This document shows, piece by piece, positions 1 to 4,929 of a DNA stretch of 6,334 bases (the first letter of the stretch is position 1; the number at the start of each line of letters is the position of its first letter). A model generated the notes under the pieces. That model made no database searches. It had not been told where the DNA came from and worked only from the letters and a program-made list of their open reading frames with translations. The DNA lies in the NCBI GenBank assembly GCA_051657745.1, contig JBOFLG010000158.1, positions 1 to 6,334 of the forward strand, given 5' to 3'. The position numbers and the translations under genes are program-made. The DNA comes from JBOFLG01 sp051657745. GTDB lineage: Bacteria; Actinomycetota; Actinomycetes; Actinomycetales; Dermatophilaceae.

Positions 1-102
1 CGTCGTGAGCACGAGCGTGCGGGTCGGGGGCTGGCGTGCGAGCAATGGCCTGGCGCGCTGGCGCCACCGCGCGGCTCGGACGCCGTGGGACACTCGGTGA
101 CC
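1..102. other. Left edge of window; no gene assigned
   Basis: All of this stretch is G/C rich and no frame is convincing. One + frame runs open from base 2 to a TGA at 98-100, two bases before the preferred trmB start, so it could be the last 32 codons of an upstream gene; its residues (VVSTSVRVGGWRASNGLARW and on) are not recognisable. The trmB frame is itself open back to base 1. On the - strand a TTG at 45 opens a frame reading LARQPPTRTLVLTT to the edge, which could be the start of a divergent gene. None of these can be decided without the sequence to the left. Confidence 0.3.
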
Positions 103-780
103 ATGCCTACGCCACCAGTTCTCGATCGTGCGCAGCGCGACGGCGTGCGAACCTTCACCCCTCGGTGGCGCCGCAGCCCACTCACCAGCGAGCGGATGGC
201 GAGCCTGCTCCCGGCGCGGGGGCTGCCCGCTGGGCCGGTCGTTCCGTCCGCGGCGTTCGGGCGGGTCGGCCCGGTGGTGCTGGAGATTGGGTCGGGCTAC
301 GGAGCCTCGGCCATCGCCTACGCGGCGGCGCATCCCGCGTCTGACGTGCTCGCGGTCGAGGTGCATGTGCCCGGGGTCGCTCGGATGCTGGCGGCTGCGG
401 AGCGCGAGCAAGTGCGCAACCTGTGGGTGCATTGTGGTGACGCGATGCCGCTGCTGCGTGAGCGGCTCGCTCCGCGGTCGCTCGACGCGGTGCACCTGTT
501 CTTTCCCGACCCGTGGCCGAAGCGGCGGCATGCCAAGCGACGGTTCGTGCAGCACCACACCTTGGACCTGGTGGCCTCCCGGCTTCGCCACGGCGGTCAC
601 CTCCTTGTCGCGACCGATCACGCCGCGCACACCGAGCACGTACGTCGGCAGTTTGCCCACCACGGCGGGTGGGACGTCGTCGAGGGTGAGCGTCCCGGCT
701 GGCGACCGGATGACGGCTTCGAGGCCAAGGGGGTACGCGCGGGGAGGGCGATCGCCGAGTTCCGCTGCACGGTGCGCTGA
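103..780 (+). CDS. trmB: tRNA (guanine-N7-)-methyltransferase TrmB
   Basis: A cytoplasmic enzyme that uses S-adenosylmethionine to methylate N7 of guanosine at tRNA position 46 (variable loop). From ATG 103 the product is 225 aa, a normal family length. It has a short basic N-terminus (VRTFTPRWRR, 15-24), the SAM-binding glycine loop EIGSGYG (61-67), an acidic motif AVEVHVPG (84-91), the family hallmark LFFPDPWPKRRHAKRR (132-147) and the ATDH motif (170-173), and it ends with the FE-x-KG segment (206-210). An in-frame GTG at 85 would add six residues. I prefer ATG 103 because a possible upstream frame stops at 98-100 and because GACACT (89-94) lies eight bases before it as a possible -10. Oddity: the T-x-F-E motif usual in TrmB reads D-G-F-E here (Asp204). 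The function is secure; the exact start is less so. Confidence 0.93.
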   Translation: MPTPPVLDRAQRDGVRTFTPRWRRSPLTSERMASLLPARGLPAGPVVPSAAFGRVGPVVLEIGSGYGASAIAYAAAHPASDVLAVEVHVPGVARMLAAAEREQVRNLWVHCGDAMPLLRERLAPRSLDAVHLFFPDPWPKRRHAKRRFVQHHTLDLVASRLRHGGHLLVATDHAAHTEHVRRQFAHHGGWDVVEGERPGWRPDDGFEAKGVRAGRAIAEFRCTVR

Positions 781-836
781 CCGGTCTCCCGGATTCCGCG
801 CGGACGGTCGACGGCACGCGCGTCTCGCCGCAGCGA

Positions 837-868
837 TGACGTCCGAGGCCCGCAGGGGCCGGACGTCG
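837..868 (+). terminator. Strong GC hairpin downstream of trmB, candidate terminator
   Basis: Bases 838-844 pair with 861-867 (GACGTCC/GGACGTC), with a further wobble pair 837-868. After a two-base bulge (845-846), bases 847-851 pair with 856-860 (GGCCC/GGGCC) around the tetraloop GCAG. This gives about 12 Watson-Crick pairs, nearly all GC. No T-run follows, which is common for actinobacterial terminators. It lies 57 bases after the trmB stop and well before the next gene. It could instead be a processing or regulatory stem. Confidence 0.5.
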
Positions 869-914
869 GCCCGTCCGTCGGTCTCGGGCTGTCCTCCGAG
901 CTCACGGCCGGCAC

Positions 915-937
915 CATCCGGCATCCGGCATCCGGCA
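915..937. repeat. Tandem repeat, three copies of CATCCGG plus CA
   Basis: Three perfect 7-bp copies of CATCCGG lie at 915-921, 922-928 and 929-935, followed by a partial CA. They sit 40-60 bases upstream of the ERCC4 gene start, just before its presumed promoter. They could be a repeated activator or repressor site, or a simple slippage repeat. Confidence 0.8.
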
Positions 938-964
938 GACCGAGTGCCGGGCGCCCGCAGCGCG

Positions 965-970
965 TAGCGT
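965..970 (+). promoter_or_regulatory. Candidate -10 element for a leaderless ERCC4 gene
   Basis: TAGCGT fits the actinobacterial TANNNT -10 pattern and is followed by exactly six bases before the GTG at 977, so transcription would start at or next to the start codon. There is no purine-rich Shine-Dalgarno sequence before the GTG. I see no good -35 at the usual spacing. Confidence 0.45.
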
Positions 971-976
971 GGTCGG

Positions 977-1822
977 GTGCCCGAGGCGCTGCTGATCGCC
1001 CGCAACCCTGACCCCGAGTCGAGCCTGCCGTACCTGGTGTACGTCCCGCTGAGGGGCGGCCTCGTCCTGCGCGCGCGGGAGACGTGGCCGCGCACCGCCA
1101 AGGTGTATTGCCACCGCCATGACGCACCGTGGCCCGAGGATGCCGACATCGTCGATGAGGTGCCGCTCGTGTCGGTGTCGAGGCGGGGCGCAGCGATTGA
1201 CATCGTCGCGGCGCGCACCCGCGAGGCCCGCAGCCAGTTCGTCATCACCCGGGCGCGGGGGAGGGAGATGATCTTCTGGCAGGGCCCTCGGGTGACGAAG
1301 TCGGCCCGCCCGAACGTCGCGCTGCCCACGGCACGGGCCGCCGGCCTGGAGCGGCTCGAGATCGTCGTCGACACCCGCGAGCGTTACCCCTGGAAGTTCA
1401 GTCACCAGCAGGCCACCACCACCCGGCGGGCGCTCTCCGCCGGCGACTATGCGGCATTCGTCGACGACGAGGTGGTCGCCGTCGTCGAGCGCAAGACCCT
1501 GGCCGATCTCACCGGGTCGGTCACCAGCGGCCGGATGGCGTACCGGCTCGGGGCGCTGGCCGAGGTGCCGCGCGCCGCCGTCGTCGTCGAGGACCGGTAC
1601 GCATCCGTCTTCACGGTCGAGCACGTCCGGCCGGCGCTCGTCGCGGACCTGCTCGGCGAGTGCCAGGTTCGCTGGCCGTCGGTGCCGGTCATCTTCGCCG
1701 AGACGCGCCCGCTGGCGCAGGAGTGGACCTACCGCTTCCTCGGCGCCGCCGTGCAGGAGCGGCTCCTCGGTGAGCAGGCCCACCGCATCCTCGGCGGGGA
1801 CACCGACCACGAGATCGGATGA
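977..1822 (+). CDS. Stand-alone ERCC4 (XPF/Mus81-type) nuclease domain protein
   Basis: The product is 281 aa from GTG 977. The C-terminal half is an ERCC4 nuclease domain (about 127-240). It contains IVVDTRE (129-135), the conserved GDY (156-158), and the catalytic signature VVERKTLADL (169-178), which matches the V/IERK-x3-D metal-binding motif of XPF, Mus81 and Hef. In eukaryotes and archaea such domains cut branched or flap DNA, usually fused to a helicase or to helix-hairpin-helix (HhH) modules. Here there is no helicase domain and no HhH repeat is visible. Instead there is a roughly 120-residue N-terminal region of unknown role with many Arg and Trp residues. The chain ends about 40 residues after the nuclease domain with a short helical tail. 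All key nuclease residues are present, so activity is expected; the substrate is unknown, with DNA repair the likeliest role. It converges with the next gene 22 bases away and is not in an operon with trmB. Confidence 0.85.
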   Translation: MPEALLIARNPDPESSLPYLVYVPLRGGLVLRARETWPRTAKVYCHRHDAPWPEDADIVDEVPLVSVSRRGAAIDIVAARTREARSQFVITRARGREMIFWQGPRVTKSARPNVALPTARAAGLERLEIVVDTRERYPWKFSHQQATTTRRALSAGDYAAFVDDEVVAVVERKTLADLTGSVTSGRMAYRLGALAEVPRAAVVVEDRYASVFTVEHVRPALVADLLGECQVRWPSVPVIFAETRPLAQEWTYRFLGAAVQERLLGEQAHRILGGDTDHEIG

Positions 1823-1846
1823 CGCCGCGTCGCGATCGCCTGCGTC
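1821..1846. terminator. Weak hairpin between convergent genes
   Basis: GACGC (1821-1825) can pair with GCGTC (1842-1846), with the self-complementary GCGATCGC (1832-1839) in the loop. A competing GCGTC copy lies at 1827-1831. The element overlaps the stop codons of both converging genes and could serve both as a terminator, but the stem is short and there is no T-run. Confidence 0.25.
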
Positions 1847-2180
1847 AGACTCCCTCGAACATGCTGCGAACGTCGGGCAGGTTCGGGGGGAAAGCGGCAT
1901 GCGGTTCGACGACCGCCAGGAGCAGGTCGTCGAAGGCCTCATCGGGGTCCGGCGATCCCGGGACGCTGCGCCGATGCAGCAGGTCGTTGATGGACGCGCT
2001 GAGGCCGAACCTGCGGGTGCCCTGGTCCGTCGTGTGCTGGGTCCAGCGCAGGGCCACACCAATCTGGGCTTCGAAAGAGACGGTCACCTCGGCGTCCTCG
2101 ATGTGGGCGTTGTCGCCTGGCCCCGGCGACCACGCGGCCAGCCGCTGGACAAGGCACCTGGCGATGTCGAGGTCGGTCAT
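1845..2180 (-). CDS. Hypothetical acidic protein, about 111 aa
   Basis: I do not recognise this family. From the ATG at 2180 the product is 111 aa, soluble and acidic, with no signal peptide or membrane segment. It begins MTDLDIARCLVQRLAAW (probable helix). A middle part with alternating hydrophobic residues (AEVTVSFEAQIGVALRW) suggests beta strands. The C-terminal part is Asp- and Pro-rich (SPDPDEAFDDLLLAVV, then PPNLPDVRSMFEGV). Codon third positions are overwhelmingly G or C and the composition is balanced, unlike the overlapping frames on the + strand, so I take it as real. The frame also allows an ATG at 2246 (133 aa), but the 22 extra residues are Arg/Ser/Cys-rich. The later ATG also places a -10-like hexamer six bases upstream. 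It is transcribed towards the ERCC4 gene; no shared operon or function can be inferred. Confidence 0.6.
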   Translation of the reverse strand: MTDLDIARCLVQRLAAWSPGPGDNAHIEDAEVTVSFEAQIGVALRWTQHTTDQGTRRFGLSASINDLLHRRSVPGSPDPDEAFDDLLLAVVEPHAAFPPNLPDVRSMFEGV

Positions 2181-2186
2181 GGCGGT

Positions 2187-2192
2187 AGTTTC
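2187..2192 (-). promoter_or_regulatory. Possible -10 for the small unknown gene
   Basis: On the - strand GAAACT (2192 down to 2187) lies six bases before the ATG at 2180, the same spacing seen at three other starts in this window. It keeps only A2 and T6 of the TANNNT pattern, so the call is weak. No Shine-Dalgarno sequence precedes the ATG. Confidence 0.25.
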
Positions 2193-2193
2193 A

Positions 2194-2228
2194 CACTCGC
2201 TGTCGAGGCTGCGTCGGCACAGCGAGTG
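2194..2228. repeat. Perfect 10-bp inverted repeat, candidate operator or 5' hairpin
   Basis: CACTCGCTGT (2194-2203) and its exact reverse complement ACAGCGAGTG (2219-2228) are separated by 15 bases. The arms start 14 bases upstream of the ATG at 2180 of the - strand gene and would bracket its -35 region if the -10 is at 2187-2192. The arm centres are 25 bases apart, about 2.4 DNA turns, which suits a dimeric repressor. It could also fold as a stem-loop, or act as a terminator for the upstream tRNA-Pro, which is transcribed in the same direction and ends at 2313. Confidence 0.6.
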
Positions 2229-2312
2229 CCGCCCTGACGCCGTCATCCGGCGTGGGGAGAGCGAGATGGTTCACGGCGGCCTTGTCCACCGACGGATGTG
2301 CGGGGCTCGTGC

Positions 2313-2389
2313 TGGTCGGGGTAGCCGGATTCGAACCGGCGGCCTTCCGCTCCCAAAGCGGACGCGCTACCAAACTGCGCCATACCCCG
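2313..2389 (-). tRNA. tRNA-Pro (anticodon UGG)
   Basis: On the - strand the full cloverleaf is present. The acceptor stem is CGGGGTA/TACCCCG (2389-2383 with 2323-2317). The D stem is GCGC/GCGC. The anticodon stem TCCGC/GCGGA carries the loop TTTGGGA, giving anticodon TGG (2355-2353). A five-base variable region follows, and the T stem GCCGG/CCGGC carries the loop TTCGAAT. The discriminator is A (2316), and CCA is encoded in the DNA (2315-2313). It reads proline CCN codons, UGG being the wobble species. All stems pair perfectly. Confidence 0.97.
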
Positions 2390-2487
2390 CAGTACGCAGC
2401 ACCACCGGCAACACAGGGTGGATTCGGAGGAGTGCGAGTGCGGCCACTAGGCTAGCGTTACCTCGCGGCGCGACGTCGGCGGGGTGC
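2390..2487. promoter_or_regulatory. Divergent promoter region between the two tRNA genes
   Basis: These 98 bases must hold the promoters for both tRNAs. The AT-richest part contains overlapping -10 candidates for tRNA-Gly, TAGGCT (2448-2453) and TAGCGT (2453-2458), 29-40 bases before the tRNA. On the other strand TAGCCT (2454-2449) has the same shape because CTAG-G-CTAG (2447-2455) is palindromic, but it is rather far from tRNA-Pro. I see no clear -35 boxes, so the assignment is tentative. Confidence 0.35.
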
Positions 2488-2561
2488 GCGGGTGTAGCTC
2501 AATGGTAGAGCCCCAGTCTTCCAAACTGGCTACGCGAGTTCGATTCTCGTCACCCGCTCCA
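2488..2561 (+). tRNA. tRNA-Gly (anticodon UCC)
   Basis: The acceptor stem GCGGGTG pairs with CACCCGC (2488-2494 with 2551-2557). The D stem is GCTC/GAGC (2497-2500 with 2508-2511). The anticodon stem is CCAGT/ACTGG with loop CTTCCAA, giving anticodon TCC at 2520-2522. The T arm is CGAG-TTCGATT-CTCG plus its closing pair. The discriminator is T (2558), and CCA is encoded at 2559-2561. It reads GGA and, by wobble, GGG codons. The structure is complete and there is no sign of a truncated or duplicated 3' end nearby. Confidence 0.97.
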
Positions 2562-2569
2562 CGCCGCTC

Positions 2570-2603
2570 GCCTCCTGGGCAGGTCAGTTCAAGGCTGGGA
2601 GGC
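2570..2603. terminator. Candidate shared terminator for tRNA-Gly and the immunity-like gene
   Basis: GCCTCCTGG (2570-2578) pairs with CTGGGAGGC (2595-2603), nine pairs including two G-T wobbles, with a 16-base loop. It starts nine bases after the tRNA-Gly CCA and spans the stop codon of the gene converging from the right. No T-run follows on either strand, so this is only a candidate. Confidence 0.3.
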
Positions 2604-3146
2604 AGCAGCAGGACGACGGCGAAGCTGCTGGTCGAGTTCCCTCATCAGGCGGGCAGGTCTTGCTCGGCCAGGTGGAGCAGGCGGGTAGCGGCGCAAGACA
2701 TCGACAACGGCGGGGCTCGCGCGCACGCAGGCGCGGGCGAGGCTGGCAGCCGCGGCGGTCGGGTCGCCTGCCGAGTCGATCTCGGCGATCCGAGCCGCGT
2801 TCGCTGCGGCCCGGAGGATGTGACCGACCTGGTGTGCCTTCGTGATCGGATGCAGGTAGGCGGCGGATGCCGCATCGCCGGCTGCCTGCGCGGCGAGCCG
2901 GCCGCGCTCGGTCGGGCTCCGGGCCGCCGCGCGGTGTGCATCGAACGACGCGACCCGCTGCAGCCGGGTTCTCGGTGCGCCGTTCACGAACACCCACGCG
3001 GCGTCGATGGCCGACCGTGGCCGCCGGTCGTCGGGCACGTCGTGCTCGACGACGGCCAGCACCTCCTCGGCCGACTGCGCGACAAAGGCAGCGACCGCGC
3101 GCAGTTCCTCGACGCTGAGCGGGAAGTCTGCTGTGCTGGTGGTCAC
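2589..3146 (-). CDS. Imm-5-like putative immunity protein
   Basis: The product is 185 aa from the GTG at 3146, all-alpha and Ala/Arg-rich, with no signal peptide or membrane segment. It resembles a family common in actinobacteria, often labelled putative immunity protein (Imm-5-like) and sometimes misnamed exonuclease SbcC. Recalled hallmarks I can see are RPRSAIDAAWVFVNGAPRT (42-60), AAYLHPITKAHQVGHI (95-110) followed by LRAAANAARIAEI (111-123), and VVDVLRRYP (147-155). By family name it would neutralise a toxin of an interbacterial or intragenomic conflict system, but its partner is unknown and no cognate toxin gene is visible here. An in-frame GTG at 3161 would add five residues; I chose 3146 because a -35/-10 pair places the transcription start there. 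It is divergent from vapBC. The family assignment is from memory and moderate; its being a real gene is more certain. Confidence 0.7.
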   Translation of the reverse strand: MTTSTADFPLSVEELRAVAAFVAQSAEEVLAVVEHDVPDDRRPRSAIDAAWVFVNGAPRTRLQRVASFDAHRAAARSPTERGRLAAQAAGDAASAAYLHPITKAHQVGHILRAAANAARIAEIDSAGDPTAAAASLARACVRASPAVVDVLRRYPPAPPGRARPARLMRELDQQLRRRPAAASQP

Positions 3147-3152
3147 CGGACG

Positions 3153-3180
3153 ATTGTGCACCTGAGGCCGGTCGCGTCAG
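3153..3180 (-). promoter_or_regulatory. Promoter of the immunity-like gene (leaderless)
   Basis: On the - strand CTGACG (3180-3175, a -35 resembling TTGACA) is followed after 16 bases by CACAAT (3158-3153, four of six matches to TATAAT) and then six bases before the GTG at 3146. This predicts a leaderless mRNA and helps decide between GTG 3146 and GTG 3161, because the latter lies upstream of the -10. Confidence 0.45.
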
Positions 3181-3222
3181 GGCGGCGGACGCCGCGTCCG
3201 TCGGCGAACGAGGCGTCTCCGC

Positions 3223-3257
3223 AATATTCAACTGATGTATGTTGTGGTGTATGCATC
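3223..3257 (+). promoter_or_regulatory. vapBC promoter and possible autoregulatory operator
   Basis: This is an AT-rich island in GC-rich surroundings. TATGTT (3238-3243) fits a TANNNT -10 and lies seven bases before the ATG at 3251, suggesting a leaderless start; no clear -35 is seen. Repeats around it could be a VapB binding site: TGTATG occurs twice, 12 bases apart (3236-3241 and 3248-3253); GATG (3234-3237) and CATC (3254-3257) form an inverted pair; and CAAC/GTTG (3229-3232 with 3241-3244) form another. VapB-VapC complexes of this type usually repress their own promoter. Confidence 0.45.
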
Positions 3258-3505
3258 GGACCAACATCTATCTGAGCGATAGCCAACGGGTTCAACTCGA
3301 ACGCCGGGCGCGCGCGGCGGGGGTCTCCCGGGCCGAGCTGGTGCGACAAGTGCTCGATCGTGCGTTGGGCGGCGACGCCGACCGACTCGACGCCGACCTG
3401 GCCGCTCTCGCCGGCTCGTTCGGGGCGCTCCGCGACGAGCAGCCCGATTTGGGTCGCGCCGACGATGCCCGCGGCGCCCACCTGGACGCGCTGTTCCGGC
3501 GATGA
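3251..3505 (+). CDS. vapB: VapB-type antitoxin, ribbon-helix-helix
   Basis: The antitoxin half of a type II toxin-antitoxin pair. The 84-aa product starts with a ribbon-helix-helix (CopG/MetJ-like) DNA-binding fold. RTNIYLSDSQ (3-12) is the DNA-contacting strand, followed by two helices, RVQLERRARAAG and SRAELVRQVLDRAL, separated by the turn GVS. The acidic C-terminal half (about 40-84, Asp/Ala-rich, ending HLDALFRR) would wrap and inhibit VapC. I chose ATG 3251, which puts residue 1 two codons before the RTNIYL strand and seven bases after a -10 hexamer. An in-frame ATG at 3239 would add MLWC but overlaps that hexamer. The stop overlaps the toxin start (ATGA, 3502-3505), implying coupled translation. 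The type is clear; VapB subfamilies are diverse and the name is generic. Confidence 0.88.
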   Translation: MHRTNIYLSDSQRVQLERRARAAGVSRAELVRQVLDRALGGDADRLDADLAALAGSFGALRDEQPDLGRADDARGAHLDALFRR

Positions 3506-3885
3506 TCCTCGTCGACTCCGACGTGCTGATCGCCCACCTGCGTGGGCTGTCCACCGCTCGGGACTGGCTGGTCGATGCACGCCGCCGCACCGGTCCGCTC
3601 GCCGTCAGCGTCGTGTCGATCGCCGAGATCACCGGCGGGATGCGGTCGGGCGAGCGCCGCGACGTGGTCCGACTCCTCGACACGATGCAGCCGCTGCCGG
3701 CTGACGCGACCACAGCGTTGCGGGCCGGGGAGTTGCGGCGCCGCTTCCGGCGCTCGCACCATGCCATCGGAATCGCCGACTACCTCATCGCCGCCACTGC
3801 CGAGGTCCACGGATGTGAACTGGCCACCCTGAACGTGCGGCACTTTCCGATGTTCGACGGGCTTGCGGCTCCGTTCTCCCTGTGA
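3502..3885 (+). CDS. vapC: VapC-type toxin, PIN-domain ribonuclease
   Basis: The toxin of the pair is a 127-aa PIN-domain endoribonuclease. VapC enzymes use clustered acidic residues with Mg2+ or Mn2+ to cut specific tRNAs or rRNA and stop translation until VapB is restored. Visible motifs are MILVDSDVLIAHL at the N-terminus (Asp5, with Asp7), SVVSIAEITGG (36-46, Glu42), GIADYLIAATAEVHG (90-104, Asp93) and LATLNVRHFPMF (107-118), with Asn111 at the fourth site, as in many VapC proteins. The length is typical and the frame intact, so it should be active. It begins at the ATGA overlap with vapB and needs no separate promoter. A hairpin follows two bases after the stop. Confidence 0.93.
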   Translation: MILVDSDVLIAHLRGLSTARDWLVDARRRTGPLAVSVVSIAEITGGMRSGERRDVVRLLDTMQPLPADATTALRAGELRRRFRRSHHAIGIADYLIAATAEVHGCELATLNVRHFPMFDGLAAPFSL

Positions 3886-3886
3886 A

Positions 3887-3906
3887 CGTGCGGGCCGCCC
3901 CGCGTG
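3887..3906 (+). terminator. Hairpin right after vapC, candidate terminator
   Basis: CGTGCGGG (3887-3894) pairs with CCCGCGTG (3899-3906) around the tetraloop CCGC, eight pairs of which two are wobbles. It begins one base after the vapC stop codon. No T-run follows. Confidence 0.4.
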
Positions 3907-3945
3907 GCGCCGAGGCGAATCGTGTTCTCCACCAGCGGAATCGAG

Positions 3946-3961
3946 GCGGGTGAGGACCCGC
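3946..3961 (-). terminator. Hairpin right after the DUF389 gene, candidate terminator
   Basis: GCGGGT (3946-3951) and ACCCGC (3956-3961) are perfect complements around a four-base loop, with a further wobble pair 3945-3962. It lies five bases beyond the stop of the - strand gene. With the vapC hairpin it makes a back-to-back pair in the 81-base convergent gap. It lacks a T-run on either strand. Confidence 0.4.
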
Positions 3962-3966
3962 TCCGG

Positions 3967-4923
3967 TCACTCGGGTGGATGGCCGATCATGGTGGGCCGG
4001 CGCACCCGCACCCGTGACCACAGCACCTGCTGGACCCACAACGTGAGCCACCCGGCGACCGCCATCCCGATGAGGTTCAGGGCAAGCTGGGCCAGGCTGC
4101 CGGTGACCTCGAACCAGGCCTGGAAGGCCAGCCCGAGCGAGATATTGGCGGCCGCGGGCACCGTGGTCACCGAGATGAACACCCCCGACAGCCCACCGGT
4201 GCGGGCCGAGGTCAGCGAGAGCACGCCGGCGGTCGCGGCGATCACGGCGACGATGAAGCTCCACTGGTCGGGGGCGTAGATGAAGGCCGTGGCCGGGCGC
4301 GGCCCGACGATGTCCTCGTAGGTGATCCACCCAAGTGCCCGACCGAGCAACCCCGCGAGGAAGGTGATCAGGATGCCGGCGACGAACCCGAGCATGAGGG
4401 TGCGCGTCGCGAGCGCGAATAGGTGCAGTTTGCGGCGCACCAGCGCGACGCCGATTGCGGCGACCGGGCCGAATTCGGGGCCGAGCACCATCGCCCCAAT
4501 CACGAGGATCGCCGAGTCGAGCACGATGGCGATGCTGGCGATCAGCGTGGCGAGCACCATGAAGGTCAGGTAGGTCCAGTTGAGTTCGGAGTCCTCGTAG
4601 GCCCGGTTGCCGACCTCGGTCCACACCACGGCGTCGGCGCTCGCCCCGGGGGCTCGCGCCTCGGCCTGGAAAGCGGTGTGCGAGAGCCAGGTACCGACGT
4701 TCTCGACCCGGATGGTGCCCTCGTCGTGCACCCCCAGCTCGCGCAGCGCGTCGATCACCGGGTTCGCCCCTTCGCGGGCGACGTCGACACTGACCACGTC
4801 TCCGGGCGGGATGACCGACGCCCCCCGGATCACGGTGAGCCCGGTGACGTAGTCGGCATGCTCGAGCAGGGCGACCACGTCGTCGGTCAGCCGACCCGGC
4901 ACCGAGATCCGCAGCGACAGCAC
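3967..4923 (-). CDS. DUF389 family integral membrane protein
   Basis: The product is 318 aa from the GTG at 4923. Residues 1-100 form a soluble region (MLSLRISVPGRLTDDVVALL, then VIPPGDVVSVDVAREGANPV), probably alpha/beta. Residues about 115-302 hold roughly six hydrophobic segments: 117-136, 138-160, 170-198, 221-240, 243-267 and 277-302. The central motifs LDSAILVIGAMVLGPEFGP (135-153) and SLTSARTGGLSGVFISVTTVPA (236-257) are the conserved core of DUF389 (TIGR00341-like) proteins. The biochemical function is unknown; transport has been guessed for the family but I cannot support it. The frame is open upstream to an ATG at 5037, but the 38 extra residues are Arg/His/Cys-rich and unlike the family. 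GTG 4923 starts the conserved region and follows a -10-like hexamer by six bases. It diverges from tig and converges on vapC. Confidence 0.87.
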   Translation of the reverse strand: MLSLRISVPGRLTDDVVALLEHADYVTGLTVIRGASVIPPGDVVSVDVAREGANPVIDALRELGVHDEGTIRVENVGTWLSHTAFQAEARAPGASADAVVWTEVGNRAYEDSELNWTYLTFMVLATLIASIAIVLDSAILVIGAMVLGPEFGPVAAIGVALVRRKLHLFALATRTLMLGFVAGILITFLAGLLGRALGWITYEDIVGPRPATAFIYAPDQWSFIVAVIAATAGVLSLTSARTGGLSGVFISVTTVPAAANISLGLAFQAWFEVTGSLAQLALNLIGMAVAGWLTLWVQQVLWSRVRVRRPTMIGHPPE

Positions 4924-4929
4924 CGCGCC

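Noticed and set aside
902..2062. 386-codon open frame on the - strand
   Set aside because: Antisense to the ERCC4 gene and overlapping the small unknown gene in another frame; low-complexity Arg/Pro/Gly composition and no motif.
1449..2508. Overlapping + strand frames across 1449-2237 and 1819-2508
   Set aside because: They cross the ERCC4 stop, the unknown gene and the tRNA-Pro; Ser/Arg/Pro-rich products without motifs indicate shadows.
2313..2561. tRNA genes as an integration site for a genomic island
   Set aside because: I looked for a second copy of either tRNA 3' end (T arm plus acceptor) and for an integrase gene and found neither, so there is no evidence of an attachment site within this window.
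2484..3275. 263-codon + strand frame
   Set aside because: It begins inside tRNA-Gly and runs antisense to the immunity-like gene; composition is Arg/Gly-rich and unmotifed.
2313..3885. tRNA-Pro or tRNA-Gly as the target of the neighbouring VapC
   Set aside because: VapC toxins often cut tRNAs, but gene proximity says nothing about target choice and nothing in the sequence indicates the specificity.
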